Part shown: piece by piece, positions 42,076-53,010 of the stretch | Layout: each line of letters begins with the position of its first letter | How positions within the stretch are numbered: the first letter of the stretch is position 1 | NCBI GenBank assembly: GCA_002099365.1 | Contig: MSED01000009.1 | Span: 2,170,001 to 2,234,000, forward strand | Direction of reading: 5' to 3' | DNA: 64,000 bases | Source: Phialophora verrucosa | Lineage: Eukaryota > Ascomycota > Eurotiomycetes > Chaetothyriales > Herpotrichiellaceae | The notes under the pieces: model-generated | Database searches by the model: none | The model's input: only the letters and a program-made list of their open reading frames with translations | What the model was told of the DNA's origin: nothing | Made by a program: the position numbers and the translations under genes

Positions 42076-43431
42076 TCACTCGGAAGGACGCTCGGCTTGA
42101 GGAGTGATGCGGGCAATGTGTCGTCGCTGGCCATCTTGCCAATCGATCAGGGCGGAGTGCGTGGTGACCTGTTAATTGTCAGTGAGCGCCAGACAGGAAT
42201 CAAAGCTCGTCTTACGCGGTTGTCCCACACCACCACCGTGTTTGGCCTCCATCGAACACGGGCCTGAATATCCTGACTCCACGCGATGTGTTCATACAGG
42301 AATTTCAGGAGGTAATCGCTTTCCTCTTGCTTGAAGCCCACGATGTACCTGGTGAACTGGGGGTTGACAAACAGAGCTTTCTCTCCGGTGGCCGGGTGAG
42401 TCCGCACGATGGGATGGATGGATCTATCTTCTGTTAACGACTCCACGGCCTCAAATGGACCACCCAAACTTACGAGACTGGGGCGCGGCGATAGATGCTT
42501 CCGCGGTTTTTGGCGGCGGTGGCTTGCTCATAGCCGGAGTGGACAGCCTGAAGTCCCGCGAGACGTTCCTGGAAAGCAGGAGAAAGTCTCTCGTATGCCT
42601 TGGCCATGTTGCAGAACAGGGTGTCGCCACCTGCTTCTGGGATATCCAGGGCATAAAGGAAAGTCGTCCCCGGGGGCTGGTTCTCATACGTCACATCGCT
42701 GTGCCACGCGATCGAGTTGGTTCGACTGTTCAAGAAATCGGCAAAGGTCTTGTCGTCGGCGGCACGGTGGACAAGGTGCACCTCTGGGAATCCCTCAGGA
42801 GCTCCGCTGCGACGAAAGTCAGTTTTTGCAAGACTTAATCGCCATACGCCGTTCGAACGTACCTGGTGGGATGGATGTGCAGTCTCCCGAAGTATCTTCC
42901 GAATTCCAAGGCCTGCTCGATGGGGAGGGAAGCAAAGTCCTGGTCGCGGAACGCAACGACCTTCTTCTGGGCCACCAAAAGGGCCAACTCGTCCTTGCCC
43001 TTGTCGTCGAGTTGCGAGAGCTGAACGCCAGTGACCTCTGCGCCGATCGACGCGGTGATGTCTTCCAGCTTGCTTCCCTCCTTGAGGAGGTTCTTGAATG
43101 AGGGGTCTGCATCTTTCCCGTGCTCATAGTGCTCAAACGGCTCCAATGGCTTATATATCTCGCCTTTTTCGTTATCCTGGCGTCAATCTGTCAGAAATTA
43201 CCTCTCGAGAGGATGGGGGCCAGGGAAACCAGTCGCCGACATGCCAACGAATCCAACAGGCATTCGAAGCACCAAAGCACTTACCCAAACAGGAAGATAA
43301 TGTGGGAAGCTTGCAGCAGCAAACTTGCCCGTGCCTGTCAATTCCTTTTCCTTCTCGTACCTCACAGTTTGGATGTCCTTGTAGGCACCAACCGAGCCCG
43401 ACGGCGCGGGAGGTATGGACGCGGTGGCCAT
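42076..43431 (-). CDS. TauD-type Fe(II)/2-oxoglutarate dioxygenase (sulfonate-type)
   Basis: Five exons, 43285-43431, 42863-43176, 42474-42806, 42216-42423 and 42076-42168; introns of 108, 56, 50 and 47 nt; 364 aa, closing in frame. Family landmarks: FPHYLPVWDNEKGEIYKPLE, IGAEVTGVQLSQL, VVAFRDQDFASLPIEQALEF, the metal-binding WHSDVTYENQPPGTTFLYAL (His-x-Asp), GGDTLFCNMAKAYERLS, IHPIVRTHPATGEKALFVNP and the distal histidine after the last splice (DNRVTTHSAL). It ends with the 2-oxoglutarate-binding RRHIARITPQAERP. These resemble yeast Jlp1 and TauD, which release sulfite from alkanesulfonates; other family members act on herbicide-like or fatty substrates, so the substrate stays open. Intron 3 could also end at TAACAG, but only GATAG keeps the frame. 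Confidence 0.92.
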
Positions 43432-44739
43432 GTTCGCGCAAGTATATCACTTACACAGTACAACGAAGTGACACAGTGTGACAATCAAGAAACGAGTGAG
43501 TTGTACAATACGGGGTAAACAAAGACACTACGAAACCAGGGTTGAAGTCTAAGCCTGGTAGGATGGCCGTCTTTTATACCACGCCATGGATAATCGGCAC
43601 GATCAGCGTGCGGCGTGCAATCGTGCGTGCTCTTGCGCCATTCTCCAAATCTTGGGATTTGGGATTTCCTCATCAATGGATGGATGGATTCCTTTGAAGT
43701 CTTTTCCCACCATCGGCAACATCAATCAACCCCGCAGGCCAGGCCACGTCCGCCCACTCTGAGCCCAGTGTGTGAACTTCTCCGATGACGGCGACATGAA
43801 AAACACACAAGAGACAATCGCCTGTCTGCTGTTGGTCTCACATGGGCGATACGCGACCCAGCAGCACAACGCTCAGTGGTGAATGGTGAGGTGCGGGCGC
43901 TCACGAATTCTCGCTTCATATTGCGTGATCGCTGAAGTGGGAAGGTCCCCAAAGGAGCTGGCGCAATCGAAACGAACGCGAATGCTTGAGAATCATCACA
44001 TTCAGTACTGCGTATCACAAATCAATCGGTGGCCCGTCTGGATGTTCCGTGCTGATAAGCCTGATTCACCAATTACACGCGCATGACGGTCGAAGAGATT
44101 TCACTGAAACAAGCACCACGTGTTCGGCCATGTGAGTTCGGATGAGCTTCAGGTCTCACTCAGACTAGTATACAGCTCGACGGGTGTCTTTTCTTGTGGA
44201 CGGCCTATATATTGCAAATTACATGGTTTGGCTGCTTGGATGTTCCTCGAATCCTCAGGGTGGGCAGGGGTTACATGGGCGAGGTCAGATCTCACAGTCC
44301 TACTCGTTCACAGCATGCACCGGGCATATCTAAAAATTCCTGGGGACGACTGTACTGAAACTCAGGTGGTCATGGTGACTCTTCACTAATCGGAGCGTTT
44401 ATACGGAATAATTTCAAAAATCATTTGCATGATATACCGAATCCTGGCCTCTATGGCGCGGAGTAATGGCCGCCTTGATTTTGTGCATATATTTCTCTGC
44501 GCTCCGCTGGAAGCGCGTCGAGAGAAATTTAAGTTCATCACTCATCTACTCCATCCACACGAACGACTACTTTTGGCCTCGGTCGGTTTCCTAGAATCTT
44601 CAGCCAGCTACTTGTATATTTCAGTATGTGATTGCTCCCCAAGTATGTGCATGCGTCGCGAAAGGCTACAGACATCACCTGCGCCAGTCTCTGACCCAAG
44701 CACTCTTCCTGGACTCCCGACGAACGAGGGCCGCTTTCT
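43432..44739. other. Intergenic region, no gene seen
   Basis: 1.3 kb between the TauD-type start and the permease stop, both genes on the minus strand. Chance ORFs of 60-105 codons only. It presumably holds the dioxygenase promoter. Confidence 0.45.
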
Positions 44740-46511
44740 TTAAGATGTCCGAGTGAGCGCATGCTTGAACAGTCCCGAAGGATCTCTGCTCTCGTTGTCA
44801 CCCCAATTCGCTTGCCAACCATTCTCGGCAAGGTAAGCCTTCCATTTACCATCCTCGTCGTCCAGGTGCTTTTCGACATCCTCGAGCCCGAAAAATGCAA
44901 TGATCGCTCCCAGAATGGCGAAGCAGGATCCAACCAAGAAAGCAACCTGATTGCCTTTGTCCGGGTTGTCCGTGTATGCATTCAGAATAGCCACGAACAC
45001 CTACGCCGAATTAGAGGCCAAGCCGGACCAGTTGGGTGAATCTCCATACCTGTGTGCCAATGGCAGCGCCAGCCTTGGACCAAGCTCCAATGAACCCGAC
45101 AGTGTGGCCTCGGATTGAGGTAGGGAATGGCTCGGAAGCGCAGATGGCCACAGTGCTGACAAAACAACTTAGTTCCATTACCGGTGAGCAGAAAGGCTGT
45201 GACACTCACCTGCCAGGCCCGACCTCTCCGAGGGTCAGGAAGATTCCGTACATGACGACGAAGAGAGGGAAAACGGTCAGAATCTGCTTGTTGGCACCAC
45301 CCAGGATAAATCCGAGGACACCTTGCATGAAAAATCCGAGAGCCATGGTCTTTCTTCGTCCGATCTTGTCGGAAAGCAGACCGCCAACAAAGGGTCCAGG
45401 GATGTAAAAGGCATTAATGACGACACCCCAACCCAAAGTTTTGATCATCGAGTTATTCGGGTTGACACGGGACACAATCGTCGAACTGAAGATACCGAAA
45501 GGAATACTGATCCAGTTGTATAGAAACCAGGTCGCAGCACCTGCGGCAAGACGTCGCGTGTACCTCTTTCCAATTAGGAGATAGGGGACCTTTTGCTTTC
45601 GCATACTCGACTTGCGGAACGCCGACGACACTGCCATTCGCAGGCGGAATCCGAAGATCGATAGAGGCGGAATGAGGCCGAGGCCGAAGGATAATCGCCA
45701 AACCAACTCGTACCGGCTTTCCTTCTGATGGGTGCAAAGCAGGAGGAGGAGGGGCACCAAAGCGCCAAAGCAGTAGCCCAAAGATGCCGACAAGTCACCA
45801 ACGAGAGCAAACATGAAGCCTCGTGATTTTCGGTATTGCGCGCCTTCGTCGGATGCCTCCAGTGCACCAGCGACTGAATCAAAGCGTCAACAATCTCACA
45901 GGCTAATCAATCAGCTAGTTTGGCGAACTTACAGGACACAGGATACTCTCCGCCTGCACCTACACCGGCAACTCCTCGACCAATGACCAGCATCCACAGA
46001 AGTCCAGTGTGATCCTGACCGCTTGCCGCCGTACTTAGAATGATTCCAAGAGACAGGAGGATGGTTGTTGCGACGGCACCCGTCTTGCGACCTAGCTGGT
46101 CGGCTACGAAGCCGAAAAGCAGCATGCCGACAATCATACCCACCAAAAAGGCATTGGACAGACGAGAGGTCATGGACGAGGTCAACGCCTCCGGGTAGAT
46201 GACTGCGAAGAGAAGCTCGACATTGCCAATGACTGCGGCGTTGCTAGGAGATGGTGAGTACCCAACCCGCTGGCTCAATAAATCAAGGGAACTTACTATC
46301 CGTCCGAGCCGACTGCCAGCCCGGCAAAGAGCATCATCAGATAAACAGAGACTTTGCTGTAATACTTCTCGTCGATTTTTTGCACTTCACCCGTCTCGAC
46401 GTCGCTACCATGGGTAGGTACGACGACAACTGTGGCCGCCTTGTCCGCATTTGCTCCATCTTGAGTCGCCGCTTTGTTCGAGACCTCCGCCTCGATGGTG
46501 TCAATCGCCAT
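44740..46511 (-). CDS. MFS permease of the Git1 / phosphate-type group
   Basis: Five exons, 46297-46511, 45933-46243, 45210-45873, 45050-45155 and 44740-45000; introns of 53, 59, 54 and 49 nt; 518 aa in one closed frame. Start ATG 46511 (MAIDTIEAEV) follows a frame that is open 23 codons further. After an acidic N-terminus come about 12 membrane segments: AVGSDGYNAAVIGNV (the DGY motif of Git1/Pho84-like carriers), MLLFGFVADQLGRKTG, GRGVAGVGAGGEYPVS, SRGFMFALVGDLSASLGY, LSDKIGRRKTMALGFFMQGV and FIGAWSKAGAAIGTQVFVAI. Git1-group carriers import glycerophosphoinositol, glycerophosphocholine or phosphate at the plasma membrane. Placing it in the group is fairly safe; the substrate is not. The C-terminus is unusually rich in acidic and aromatic residues. 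Confidence 0.88.
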
Positions 46512-47060
46512 GGCTGCTCCGCTATGGTCTAATTGCCTGAGAAAGAAAATCGAAAGGCAGGAGGGAATGCAAAATGTCACGCTTCACAGGAACTAACCCG
46601 GTTTATTACTTTAGAGCAGGGTCATTGCCAAGCAGACAAGCATCAAGGCTATACTCCCGGTTGACATTGTAGGTTCAGTCAAAGACGGACTCACCCGGAC
46701 AAGTTCCGGCTTCCAGGATTGGCCGGATTCTAATCTAACTTTCTCCACGCCTCGACGACTACAAGGATTGGAAAACGGGATGAACTTCGATTCGACTGCC
46801 GATCTTGGTTTGGATGGATAAAATCCTCCACCGTGTGAGGAGACGGCGTACGGAGTTGCCCACTGACACCAACTACTACCGTGTCATGATCTAAAAGGCA
46901 TCCTCGCATCCACTCGGTCCCGGCGGGAAAATCCTACAAACCAAGCCTGAGGATCCAACGGTGCCGACGTGCCGGGTCCAAGGATGCGAAATTCGAAGAT
47001 TTAGGCGCCTGAGAGCCTGTTCTTATCGCCTGAGTCGCAGCACGCTTGGACGACAGCAAG
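46512..47060. promoter_or_regulatory. Divergent promoter region, Git1-like and CocE-type genes
   Basis: 549 bp between two outward-facing starts. No individual site was assigned. Confidence 0.45.
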
Positions 47061-49067
47061 ATGGCGTTAGGTCCAGTCCCGATAGATGTCGTCGAGCATA
47101 TTCCGATTGCCCTCTCTGATGGAATAGTTCTCTCAGCCAAAGTATGGCGACCGGTCGATGCCGCAAGAAACCCAGTCCCTGCCATTCTCGAGTATCTGCC
47201 TTACCGCAAACGGGACTACACGGCTCCTCGAGATGCCCTCAACCACCCCTATGTGGCTTCTCATGGGTATGCATGCGTCCGCGTGGACATGCGCGGCTCC
47301 GGCGATTCGGAAGGTGTCTTGCTTGGGGAATACCTCAAGCAGGAACAGGACGATGCCCTAGAAGTGCTTAGATGGATCGCCGCCCAAGGTTGGTGCACTG
47401 GGTCGATAGGGATGATCGGCATCTCCTGGGGTGGCTTTAATGGCCTTCAGGTCGCCGCTCGTCGACCGCCAGAGCTCAAGGCCATTGTGACCATGTGCTC
47501 CACGGACGAGCGCTACGGCGACGACATTCACTACATGGGTGGTTGCCAGCTTGTCGACAACTTTCTATGGGGTGCTACCATGTTCGCCATGAACCCTCTA
47601 CCGCCTGATCCTGCTCAAGTCGGTGACAAGTGGCGAGAACTCTGGCTGGCGCGCCTGGAGGCTGGCGGTCTTTACATGGTCGATTGGCATGAGCATCAGC
47701 GTCGGGACGACTTTTGGAAGCACGGTTCTATCTGCGAAAACTATGGCGACATTCAATGCGCCGTTTATCTGGTAGGCGGATGGATGGACCCTTATTCCAA
47801 TACCGTCTTCCGAAATCTGCAACATCTGTCTTGCCCCAAAAAGGCCCTGATCGGTCCATGGGCGCACAAGTATCCAAACTTTGCCGAGCCTGGGCCAGCC
47901 ATCGGTTTCTTGCAAGAAACGGTGAGGTGGTGGGACAAGTGGCTGAAGGGCCGTGAGACTGGAATCATGGAAGAGCCAACCTTTCGTGCCTACATCCAAG
48001 ACCCAGCACCGCCCAAGACTCACTATAAATTTCGTCCGGGTCGCTGGGTGGCTGAGAGCGGTTGGCCGAGTCCTGGGGTAACGGCGCGTTCGCTGGGTCT
48101 CGCAACAGGCCGCCTCACCGAGGAGGTCGCCGCCAGCAGGGAGCTTCTGTCAATATGCTCTCCCCAGACGGTGGGCTTGGCCGGAGGCAGGTGGTGCGTC
48201 TTTGGTCTGGATGCGGATGAACCGGGTGACCAGCGTTTAGAGGCTGGTGGCTCTCTCGTCTTCGACAGCAAAGTTTTGACCGAGCCCCTGGACCTTCTCG
48301 GTCCTGTGGTCGCCCACCTCCGAGTGGCCAGCGACAAGCCCAACGCCATGATCGTTGCCGTTGTCTCTGAGGTCCTACCCGACGGTGCCGCCACAAGGAT
48401 CTCATGGGGCCTCCTCAATTTGACCCACCGCAATAGTCATTCAGAGCTAGAATTGCTGGAGCCTGGGAAATTCTACGATATCAGACTGCAGCTGAACGAA
48501 CTGGGTCAGCGCATCGGCGTGGGGAGCCGCATTCGCGTGGCTCTCTCGACGACGTATTTCCCCACCGTCTGGCCGTCGCCGGAACGCACGACGCTGACAA
48601 TCGACTGCGCGCATTCGAAGATCGACCTCCCGACGCGTCTCGAAAACCCGCTCGACTCCCAGCTGCCCGAGTTCTTACCGGCAGAATGCTCGCCTGAAAT
48701 TAAGAGAACGATACTGCGTCCCGCCAAAACCAGCAACAAGATCACGCAGGACCTGAACACTGGCCAAGTCACAATCGTGCTGGAGGACGACACGGGGAAG
48801 TGGGAAGGAGAGGACGGCTGGAGGTTCGGCAGCGACCAGACCATCATCGAAACCGTCCATCCGGACGACCCTCTGTCGGCGACCGCGGAGCAGAGCTTCC
48901 GAAAGGAGCTGGGCCGTGGCGATCTGGAGCTCGCGGTGCAAGGTTGGACGAGGATGAAGGCATCCAAGACGGAATGGCTGATCACGGCGCACCTTGAGGC
49001 ATGGGAAGGCAAGGACAAGATCTTTGACCGGGACTATTCATTCAACATCCCTCGGGACCATGTCTGA
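47061..49067 (+). CDS. CocE/NonD-type alpha/beta hydrolase (X-Pro dipeptidyl-peptidase S15-like)
   Basis: A single exon of 668 aa starting at ATG 47061; the frame continues five codons further upstream without an ATG. The S15-like catalytic domain holds ILEYLPYRKRDYTAPRD, VDMRGSGDSEG, the nucleophile elbow GISWGGFNGLQ (Ser near residue 128), the acid GGWMDPYSN (Asp near 242) and the base GPWAHKYPN (His near 269), all intact. After a helical cap comes the beta jelly-roll domain of the PepX C-terminal type (about 330-560, for example DLLGPVVAHLRVASDKPNAM). An additional C-terminal part of about 110 residues follows. Such enzymes hydrolyse esters or amides (cocaine esterase, glutaryl acylase) and occur in bacteria and fungi. 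No signal peptide, so probably cytosolic. Substrate unknown. Confidence 0.92.
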   Translation: MALGPVPIDVVEHIPIALSDGIVLSAKVWRPVDAARNPVPAILEYLPYRKRDYTAPRDALNHPYVASHGYACVRVDMRGSGDSEGVLLGEYLKQEQDDALEVLRWIAAQGWCTGSIGMIGISWGGFNGLQVAARRPPELKAIVTMCSTDERYGDDIHYMGGCQLVDNFLWGATMFAMNPLPPDPAQVGDKWRELWLARLEAGGLYMVDWHEHQRRDDFWKHGSICENYGDIQCAVYLVGGWMDPYSNTVFRNLQHLSCPKKALIGPWAHKYPNFAEPGPAIGFLQETVRWWDKWLKGRETGIMEEPTFRAYIQDPAPPKTHYKFRPGRWVAESGWPSPGVTARSLGLATGRLTEEVAASRELLSICSPQTVGLAGGRWCVFGLDADEPGDQRLEAGGSLVFDSKVLTEPLDLLGPVVAHLRVASDKPNAMIVAVVSEVLPDGAATRISWGLLNLTHRNSHSELELLEPGKFYDIRLQLNELGQRIGVGSRIRVALSTTYFPTVWPSPERTTLTIDCAHSKIDLPTRLENPLDSQLPEFLPAECSPEIKRTILRPAKTSNKITQDLNTGQVTIVLEDDTGKWEGEDGWRFGSDQTIIETVHPDDPLSATAEQSFRKELGRGDLELAVQGWTRMKASKTEWLITAHLEAWEGKDKIFDRDYSFNIPRDHV

Positions 49068-49963
49068 ATAGACATGTTATGCTGCTTACGCGCCGCCAAA
49101 GATTTGTTGCCCGCTAAGCATCACATCGTGCTCCTTCCGAGCAACAGAACCTCTACGAGTAAGCCCGGGGTCCCTGTACAGGCCTCTCCCATTTGACTAT
49201 ACCTAGAGTAAAGCTGGCGCTTAAAACCAAGTAGAAAATATAGAGTAGAGATCGTCGAGAATACTTAAACCGTTCGAGTAACAAGTATCACCATAATGCC
49301 ATTAAGTAGATCGTTAAGGGCTGTAAGGCTACCTTTCGCTCCTACGGTAGAAGCAGAAAATTAGTCAATAAAATCTAGTTAATGCTTAATGTAGTTCTAA
49401 AAGGTAGCTAAATGGGCCTTCTGTCTTAGGCGACGTCAAAATCTGCAAGTGGGATCTCGGAAGCCGGCACGTATTCAGAATGCTCACTGGCACGCTAATC
49501 CCTCCGCTTGTTGATCCGGATCGACTCCGTCCACGTGCCAAAATCGCCCACTGACCTGGGTATGTGCCCCTTCCTCCACCGTTGAGGTCGGTATATCCTG
49601 GAGGAACATCATGACTGCGATAGGGGAAGGTATCAAATGTCGTTTGGGACGCCATACCATATGGGAGAGGGAGGGGGGACGAGTCTGTGTTCATCGCAAC
49701 TGTACAAGGCTTGACACCGTAAGGAGTAAGAATATTAGGGTATGAAGGCTGGCAGAGCTGGTTGTTCGGCTGGTGGACGGGTCTTGCTCCATTGTCTAGA
49801 GTTTAACTAAATTGTTACGGTGCTCGCGCACCAGCGGCCTCCTCCCTCCTCCCGCATATGCAGTAATACAAGGGAGGAAGCCTGATCTTCGCCAGCAAGG
49901 CGGAAGTATTGTACATAACCACAAGACGGCCATCCCAGTCCACTTGAACCCACAAGGCCCACA
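49068..49963. other. Convergent intergenic region with AT-rich patch
   Basis: 896 bp between two convergent genes. About 49185-49435 is AT-rich and TA-rich like a weakly RIPped relic, though CA and TG are not eliminated. Next to it on the minus strand, 49563-49694 reads as a plausible short exon (see separate entry). Nothing else is recognisable. Confidence 0.45.
49563..49694 (-). pseudogene. Possible orphan exon of a decayed gene
   Basis: Starts with ATG 49694 (MNTDSSPLPLPYGMASQTTF), continues with RSHDVPPGYTDLNGGG, and reaches a good donor-like sequence (CAG-GTCAGT) at about 49562. No acceptable downstream exon follows; the DNA there becomes AT-rich. The composition looks coding and unlike the patch beside it, but I recognise no family. 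It may equally be chance. Confidence 0.2.
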
Positions 49964-52198
49964 TCAGGTCGTGCCGGCGCCGGATTGCGTCGATTTTGTG
50001 AGACCCAGTTCCTCGTAGAAAGCGTCCGTTTGAGGTTCGCGGCCGAGGAACTCGATGAGGGTCTTCATCTCATCTTGGCTACCGCCCTTCTCGAGGACTG
50101 TGTGGCGGTACCGTCGGCCTTCCTTCGGATCCATAGGGTTCTTCTTGAAGACCGTGTAGAACATGTCTGTCGAGTAGACTTGCGACGACAGATAACCATA
50201 GTAGCCTGGGATAAGTCAGTGTCGGCGTCAAAAGAGCGTGAAAGTCGCCACAAAGGGGGAAGACTCACCAGCATCGTAACCACCCATCAGATGGCCGAAC
50301 GTCGCCTGGCCGTTACCCCAGCCATTGCCCTCTCCCAATACCTCAGGCCCGTCGATCTTGCTGATATCCTTCCTCAGAGCATTGTACGTCTCGGAGATAT
50401 TCATCGCCTCAAGACTAGGATGATCTTTCGGCTCGTGTATTGTCATGTCGAAGATGCCGAAATGCAATTGGCGGAGGTTAAACAGAGCCCCGTTCAAGTT
50501 CTTGGTCTTGATCAGTTTCTGAATCAGGTCGTCCGGGATGCGTTCTTCGGGATTGCTCGCGCCTGCGCCGTTTGCCTCTTTCCAGGACTCGTAGTAGTCC
50601 GAGGACAAGCTCGAATAGTGCCTGCTTAGCGCCTTCAGCTGTGAAGGGGTCCAGCACCAGTTCTCCAGCATCTGGCTGGGCGCCTCGACGAAGTCCCTAA
50701 CGGTGTTGGTGCCGTGGAAGCGGGAGTACGTCGTTCGAGAGACGAGGTCATGGATGCCATGGCCGAGTTCGTGGAACAGAGTCGTGACCTCTTCGTGTTT
50801 CAGCAAGCTGGGTTTCTTTGCCGTTGGCTTGGAAAAGTTGCAGACAAGCGCCGTTGCTGGGTACCTTCTCGTCCCGTTCTCTTGAATGAAGCCAGGTTGA
50901 AGGTTGAAGTTAGCGGCATGTCCATACTTCCCCGTTCGAGGGAATAGGTCGAGGTAAAGGTAACCGACGAATCCCCCTCCCTCACCTTCATCGTCCCAGA
51001 CACTGAAGACCTGTACTTCCTCATGCCAGACAATGTCCGTACCCTTGCCCGAGGGCGAGATTGCATCTCGGTCTTTGCCCACGACTTCGACAAAGACAAG
51101 GCCGAACAACTGTTCAAAGATCTCAAGCATGCCTCGGATAGTTGTTTGGAGCGGAAACCACTCTGCAATCAACTGTTGGTCAAGCTGGTAATCCTTCTCC
51201 TCCATCATGCGATCATAGAAGCGGTGGTCCCACAGATAATACCGGCCGTCAGACGTCTCCCCTCGCGACTTCAGATCCTCTTCCTTCATCTTTTTGAGAG
51301 TCTCAATTTCATCCAAGCCGCCCTGACTCAATCTTGTGCGCAAATCAGCCAAGAAGTCATCGACAGTCTTGGTCGTCTTCGCCATCTTATCCTCGATCCT
51401 GAACGCAGCATGGTTGGGGTAGCCTAGCAAACGAGCTGCTTCGTCTCGGAGGAGGATGGCTTCTCTAAACAGTGGCACATTCTGATTGCATTTGTTCTCG
51501 TTGGCGATAAACACGCTCTTTCTCGTGGCGCTGTTTGTGACATATTTCAGGGTAGGGAAGAGGTCGGGGTATTTAAATGTCAGCCAGTACTTGTCGTCTT
51601 GCTTCTTCAGCAGCGACAGGACGTCTTCGGGGAGGCCGTTGAGCTCTTCGGCAGTAAACCAAATTCCACCCTTCTCCTCATTGAGGTTCTTGGAGAATGC
51701 GATACCCAGCTGACTGAGCCGCTTTTTGATCTCCTTGAAGCGGTCTCGTTGCGGCCCAGCCGGGATGTTCAGCCCGTTTCGTACATAAGACTTATGCTCT
51801 TTCTCCAGCAATCTCTGAGACTCGGGATCCAGCTTCTCTCCCTTCTTGAGTACGGCGTCCACCAAATTGAACACATCCTCCCTCATAGCTGCCTCGATGC
51901 TGTAGTCGTCCATGAGTTTCTCCGCTTCCGTCGAGGCATCCCGCAGTGCCTGATCGGTCGAGACCGACTGATAGAAGCCTAGAATGTGTGCCTTAAGTGT
52001 CTGCTGGTTCTCGTCGTGGGCCATTGGCAGAAGCACGTTCTTGAAGGTCGCATCTTTCTGGGATAGTTTCGCCACAATATCATCCGTAACCTTCTTCGAC
52101 TCAGCCAGCATATCTTTGGTATCCTTCATCAACGACTCGGGAGTGGCCGTAAAGCTCGGCGGTGCCTGAGGCGGTTTCTTGAACTTCGATGAGGACAT
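49964..52198 (-). CDS. PRD1: M3-family zinc oligopeptidase (saccharolysin/thimet type)
   Basis: Two exons, 50269-52198 and 49964-50205, 63-nt intron, 723 aa from ATG 52198 (MSSSKFKKPPQAPPSFTATP). Landmarks: FKNVLLPMAHDENQ near the N-terminus, YWLTFKYPDLFPTLKY, RYYLWDHRFYDRMMEEKDYQ, then the zinc site TTLFHELGHGIHDLVSRTTY (HExxH near residue 473) with the third ligand in FVEAPSQMLENW. After the splice come GGYDAGYYGYLSSQVYSTDMF and a C-terminal GREPQTDAFYEELGL. Thimet-type enzymes degrade short peptides in the cytosol and mitochondrial intermembrane space. The frame remains open upstream to a TAA at about 52406 with no ATG, and that stretch looks like a hydrophobic and Arg/Ser-rich targeting sequence; see findings. 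Confidence 0.95.
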
Positions 52199-53010
52199 AC
52201 TGGACGTGGAGACGGGTCTGAAGGAGCTAGTAGAGGACGTAGTCGGCTTAAAAGGTCGGACCTGGTTCAAGATAGCGCCCAGGCGAGGAGGAGCACGAAA
52301 GGGAGCCAGAGTGATGAAGGTCACGAGGGTAAAGAGGGCGGCGGAGGCGAGGAGAATGAAGAGACCCTTTGAGCGAGCCAGCGTGACAGATGCGATGGGT
52401 GAGATTTAAGCGGAGGACATGAAGTGCAAACAGAGGGCGACCAAGATGCACGCTTATGGTGCAAAGTTAGAATAAATTGGCTTCTTGTGTGAAACGACGA
52501 AGGACAGCGAAACGAGTCCAGATCTGTCAATGGAATCCAAATATCCTACAAGCAGCCACTCCGCATTTCCTACTCCGCATAGACTGCGTTTGTCGATGGC
52601 GGGATGGATTATTGTCAAACGCAGCGCCATTTGTCAAGACACTAAAACCGCAGAAACGATAGCTGCACAGTGGCACAGGACTGCTCTTCGGTGCCGCTCT
52701 AGAAAGCAGCACCTGGTCATTGTTGAAGCTGACCATCAGCGCACAAGAACTACAGCAAAAGTGGATCTGGGAATCAGTGCAATTCCAATGTGATTCCTGT
52801 CAAGCCACGCTGCTCGATAGTGCAGCCCTATAGTCGGACTCTACCCCGGTTTCGACACGAGGACCATTGCACAACCGAGGTGGCCCGCGGGTTTCAGATA
52901 CTCCCTGGGGTTGTGATGACAGCAAGGCGCAGGCAACCCAAGAGCAGAGTTAAATTGATGCTTGCAACTCGAACACGCCGATACTGATGCTGGGTATATC
53001 ATAGAATCCA
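52199..53010. promoter_or_regulatory. Upstream region of the oligopeptidase gene
   Basis: 812 bp between the oligopeptidase start and the 3' end of ARL1, both on the minus strand. The first 208 bp keep the oligopeptidase frame open. A minimal upstream ORF (ATG, three codons, TAA) lies at about 52405-52419. The rest shows nothing recognisable. Confidence 0.45.
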
